From Opitutia bacterium (GTDB taxonomy: Bacteria > Verrucomicrobiota > Verrucomicrobiae > Opitutales > Opitutaceae), in contig CANEVO010000001.1 of assembly GCA_947442255.1 (NCBI GenBank), positions 1 to 64,000 on the forward strand: DNA of 64,000 bases, read 5' to 3'. The first letter of the stretch is position 1; every line of letters starts with the position of its first letter. This document shows, piece after piece, positions 62,064 through 64,000 of this stretch. The notes under the pieces are model-generated. The model was given only the letters and a program-made list of their open reading frames with translations. It was not told the DNA's origin and did no database searches. The position numbers and the translations under genes were made by a program.

Positions 62064-62536
62064 ATGCTCGTGGTCGCGCTGCGCGCGATTCCGCGCGGTC
62101 GTTATGCCGCCGTTCTTCTCGTCCTCCTCGGCCTGGTCATCCTGCGTTCCTTTATCGGGGCGCACGTCCTCGGCACGTGGTGCCTCGAGGACGCGCCCGT
62201 CGCGATTGGCATGATCTTCCTTGCGCTCAGCTACCGGGGCATGCCGCTCTCCCTTATTAGCTACTCGTTGATTTTTTGTTCTATTGCCAGCACGAGACCG
62301 GCGCGCACTGGACCTACGCTAGGGTGTCTTACGATGAGTGGTGGCGGGCGCTCACCGGCGTGGCCCTCAACTCCCAACTCGGGTTGACGCGCAACCATTT
62401 CGACCGCCTCGTGCATTTTCCCTGCGGTTTCCTCACCGCTTATCCAATTCGCGAGGGGTTCTCGCGCGTGGGCCAGGAACGGGTGCGCGTGCTGCGGCGC
62501 GCCGGCTTGGTTCACCTCATGAGCGTTGAAATCTCT
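62064..62536 (+). pseudogene. YjdF/DUF2238 membrane protein remnant, frameshifted and truncated
   Basis: From the ATG at 62064 the first helices match DUF2238 ('YAAVLLVLLGLVILRSF', 'LEDAPVAIGMIFLALSYRGMP' in part). The frame shifts near 62270. The next frame gives the family core 'CQHETGAHWTYARVSYDEWW' (in part), 'GVALNSQLGLTRNHFDRLVHF' (in part) and 'YPIREGF'. After about 62475 similarity fades, and the last two or three helices are missing. Confidence 0.72.
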
Positions 62537-62671
62537 CCCTTTCGGATGGCTCTAAACCGAACTCCGCGTCCCGAAAAAACCGATGCCGATGCCCGCCAGC
62601 CCCGGGTTCGTTCGTTGAGTTATTGAAATCGGCCAGGCTGCTTCCACCCTCACTCGAAAAGAAGCATTGTC

Positions 62672-62979
62672 ATGTCCACCCCTTCCATTCGCCTGCACCG
62701 CGTCGACTTTTCACGACGGGGAACAGTCCCTCGTTCGGCGGCGAGTATCTCGAACTCGTCCCGCCCGAACGTCTCCGCTAGACGGACAAGTTCGATGACC
62801 CGGACCTGCCCGGAGTCATGACCGTGACGGTTACGCTGAAAAAAGTGGCCTGTGGCACAGCGCTGAATATGGAGCAAGCCGGTGAGTCGGCCGTCATTCC
62901 CGCCGAGATGTGCTACCTCGGATGGCAGGAATCGCTCATTCAGCTGGCGATGCTCGTCGAGCTGGAGATCCCCAATTAG
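62672..62979 (+). pseudogene. SRPBCC/AHSA1-type protein remnant, deletion, frameshift and TAG
   Basis: The start 'MSTPSIRLHRV' fits the family, but about 50 residues are missing and the frame changes near 62715. The rest reads 'FGGEYLELVPPERLR', TAG (62779-62781, where relatives usually have Tyr before TDKFDD), 'TDKFDDPDLPGVMTVTVTL', 'IPAEMCYLGWQESLIQLAML' and ends at TAG 62977. Clearly a dead gene. Confidence 0.75.
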
Positions 62980-63059
62980 TCGCTGCTGGGCTGGGGGTGT
63001 TACGGACCGGCGTTTTACCTCTGGCCACGCGGCCGGCGGAGCGCAATCGTGCCCGGCCC

Positions 63060-63782
63060 ATGAGTCGCCCGATGTGTTACCGTTGTTACTGGCCGGCCCG
63101 CCATTGCTGGTGCGGGTCGATCACGCCCATGCCGACACGTACGAAGTTTGTGATCCTCATGCATCCGTATGAATTCAAGCGGGTGAAGGCGAACACCGGC
63201 CGGCTTACCCATCTCTGCCTGCGCGACAGCGAGCTGCACCTTGGCATCAGCTTCGACGAGCACGAGGCCGTGCAGGCCTTGATCAACGACCCGAAAAATT
63301 TCCCCGTGCTGCTCTATCCGAGCCGCGACGCCCGCGATCTTTCCAAGGGTGAACTGCCCGCTGCCGACCTGGCGGGCCGGCGGCTCGTGGTGTTTCTGCT
63401 CGATGCGACCTGGCGGCTAGTCCGGCCGATGTTGCGCACGAGCCTCAGTCTGCAACGGCTGCCGCGCATCATGTTTTCCAACGCGGCGCCGAGCCGCTAC
63501 CGGATCAAGCGCCAGCCGGAACCGGGCTGCCTCTCGACCCTCGAGGCCACCCACGAACTCCTGCTCGCCCTCGATCGCTCCGGGCTCGATACCTACGCCC
63601 AGCCGGAGCAGTTGCTCAACCTGTTCCAACGCATGCAGGATTTCCAGATTCGCTGCACCGCCGCAAATGCGCTCCGCGGAGATCGCCGCCATGGCTGCCG
63701 CATCCCGTCGGACGGCCCCGCCAGCCCCGTGCGCGCCATCGCGAAGCGCCGCCGAATATTTCCCGTGGCGGTGGCGGTTTGA
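63060..63782 (+). CDS. DTW-domain tRNA-uridine aminocarboxypropyltransferase-like protein
   Basis: A 240-residue member of the DTW family (TapT/DTWD), which adds the 3-amino-3-carboxypropyl group of SAM to a uridine in tRNA (acp3U). The N-terminal zinc knuckle is 'MCYRCYWPARHCWC'. Next are 'RTKFVILMHPYEFKRVKANTG' (in part) and the DTW-type motif 'VVFLLDATWRLVRPML', where the Asp-x-Thr-Trp variant is present. 'RIKRQPEPGCLSTLEA' (SxxxP-type end block) follows. The ATG at 63060 starts just before the Cys cluster. It lies 80 bp after the SRPBCC remnant. Confidence 0.85.
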   Translation: MSRPMCYRCYWPARHCWCGSITPMPTRTKFVILMHPYEFKRVKANTGRLTHLCLRDSELHLGISFDEHEAVQALINDPKNFPVLLYPSRDARDLSKGELPAADLAGRRLVVFLLDATWRLVRPMLRTSLSLQRLPRIMFSNAAPSRYRIKRQPEPGCLSTLEATHELLLALDRSGLDTYAQPEQLLNLFQRMQDFQIRCTAANALRGDRRHGCRIPSDGPASPVRAIAKRRRIFPVAVAV

Positions 63783-63857
63783 TGCGGCGTTCTCGGCGCC
63801 GCGGAGGAAGCGGTTGAGGGCGTGGGAGATCGCCCCGGCCCTGCGCTGTGGCGCGGA

Positions 63858-64000
63858 TCAGGCTTCGAGCGCCTGTTGGAGGTCGGCGATCAGGTCTTCG
63901 GCATGCTCCAGGCCGACGGAGAATCGCAGCAGATTTTCAGGGGTGGGAGAGTCGGGACCCTCGATCACCTTGCGGTGTTCGATCAGGCTCTCGATCCCGC
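63858..64000 (-). CDS. C-terminus of a Cys/Met-metabolism PLP enzyme, cut by the window edge
   Basis: The last 47 residues read 'GIESLIEHRKVIEGPDS', then 'TPENLLRFSVGLEHAEDLI' and 'ADLQQALEA', ending at TGA (63858-63860). This is the conserved end of cystathionine gamma-synthase, cystathionine lyase and O-acetylhomoserine sulfhydrylase proteins. The rest lies beyond the right edge, so the exact enzyme cannot be told. Confidence 0.85.
   Translation of the reverse strand, partial: GIESLIEHRKVIEGPDSPTPENLLRFSVGLEHAEDLIADLQQALEA

Noticed and set aside
1..64000. Genome-wide reading of TAG as a sense codon
   Set aside because: TAG also ends several genes at natural places (for example 26390-26392 and 48950-48952), and TAA and TGA interruptions are just as common.
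1..64000. tRNA, rRNA, CRISPR, insertion sequence or phage genes
   Set aside because: No cloverleaf-like sequence, repeat array, transposase or integrase motif was seen on either strand.

Overview
The window is GC-rich, densely coded DNA. It most likely comes from an Opitutaceae-like member of the Verrucomicrobiota. This is inferred from several things together: a PEP-CTERM protein, a giant Ig-repeat protein ending in paired 'NDDW' modules, a type II secretion operon with a PilM-like GspL, and many exported Gfo/Idh/MocA enzymes and esterases. No rRNA, tRNA, CRISPR array, insertion sequence or phage gene was seen.

Left part (1-7.1 kb): the 3' part of a very large exported Ig-domain protein, a 5'-3' exonuclease whose start codon abuts a terminator-like hairpin, and a PEP-CTERM protein gene broken by one in-frame stop.

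Secretion operon (7.1-22.6 kb): 14 tightly packed genes. A small exported Gly/Arg-rich protein comes first, then gspE, F, G, H, I, J, K, L-like, M-like and C-like. The secretin follows, encoded as two separate exported proteins. An NtrB/NtrC-type kinase and regulator pair closes the array. Upstream lie a good sigma-54 (-24/-12) promoter and two 19-bp dyads, 32 bp apart, that look like enhancer sites. The simplest model is an operon that carries its own sigma-54 activator.

Metabolic part (22.6-44.9 kb): a broken OmpR-type regulator, hisG, agmatine-to-putrescine genes, a serine hydrolase, an amidohydrolase, a broken ice-binding-like gene, an SQR-like flavoprotein with a cupin and a diheme cytochrome c, an MFS transporter, a Gfo/Idh/MocA dehydrogenase, an esterase, a TIM-barrel isomerase, a beta-helix protein, an isochorismatase-like hydrolase, a TPR membrane protein and a two-lobed esterase.

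Right part (45-64 kb): a lipocalin pseudogene, a fasciclin protein with a textbook terminator, an orphan molybdenum hydroxylase large subunit, a CRP-domain histidine kinase with two in-frame TAG codons, a polytopic glycosyltransferase-like protein, a DUF2959 lipoprotein with an in-frame TAA, two more Gfo/Idh/MocA proteins, a cytochrome b plus YedY-like molybdoenzyme pair bracketed by two damaged paralogous membrane proteins, a TPMT-family methyltransferase, two gene remnants, a DTW-domain protein and the end of a PLP transsulfuration enzyme.

About a dozen otherwise recognisable genes carry single nonsense codons or frameshifts. For two of them an intact paralog within the window shows which residue was lost. 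This means either real gene decay or a sequence of imperfect quality. The window alone cannot decide which, so broken genes are labelled pseudogene with that caveat.
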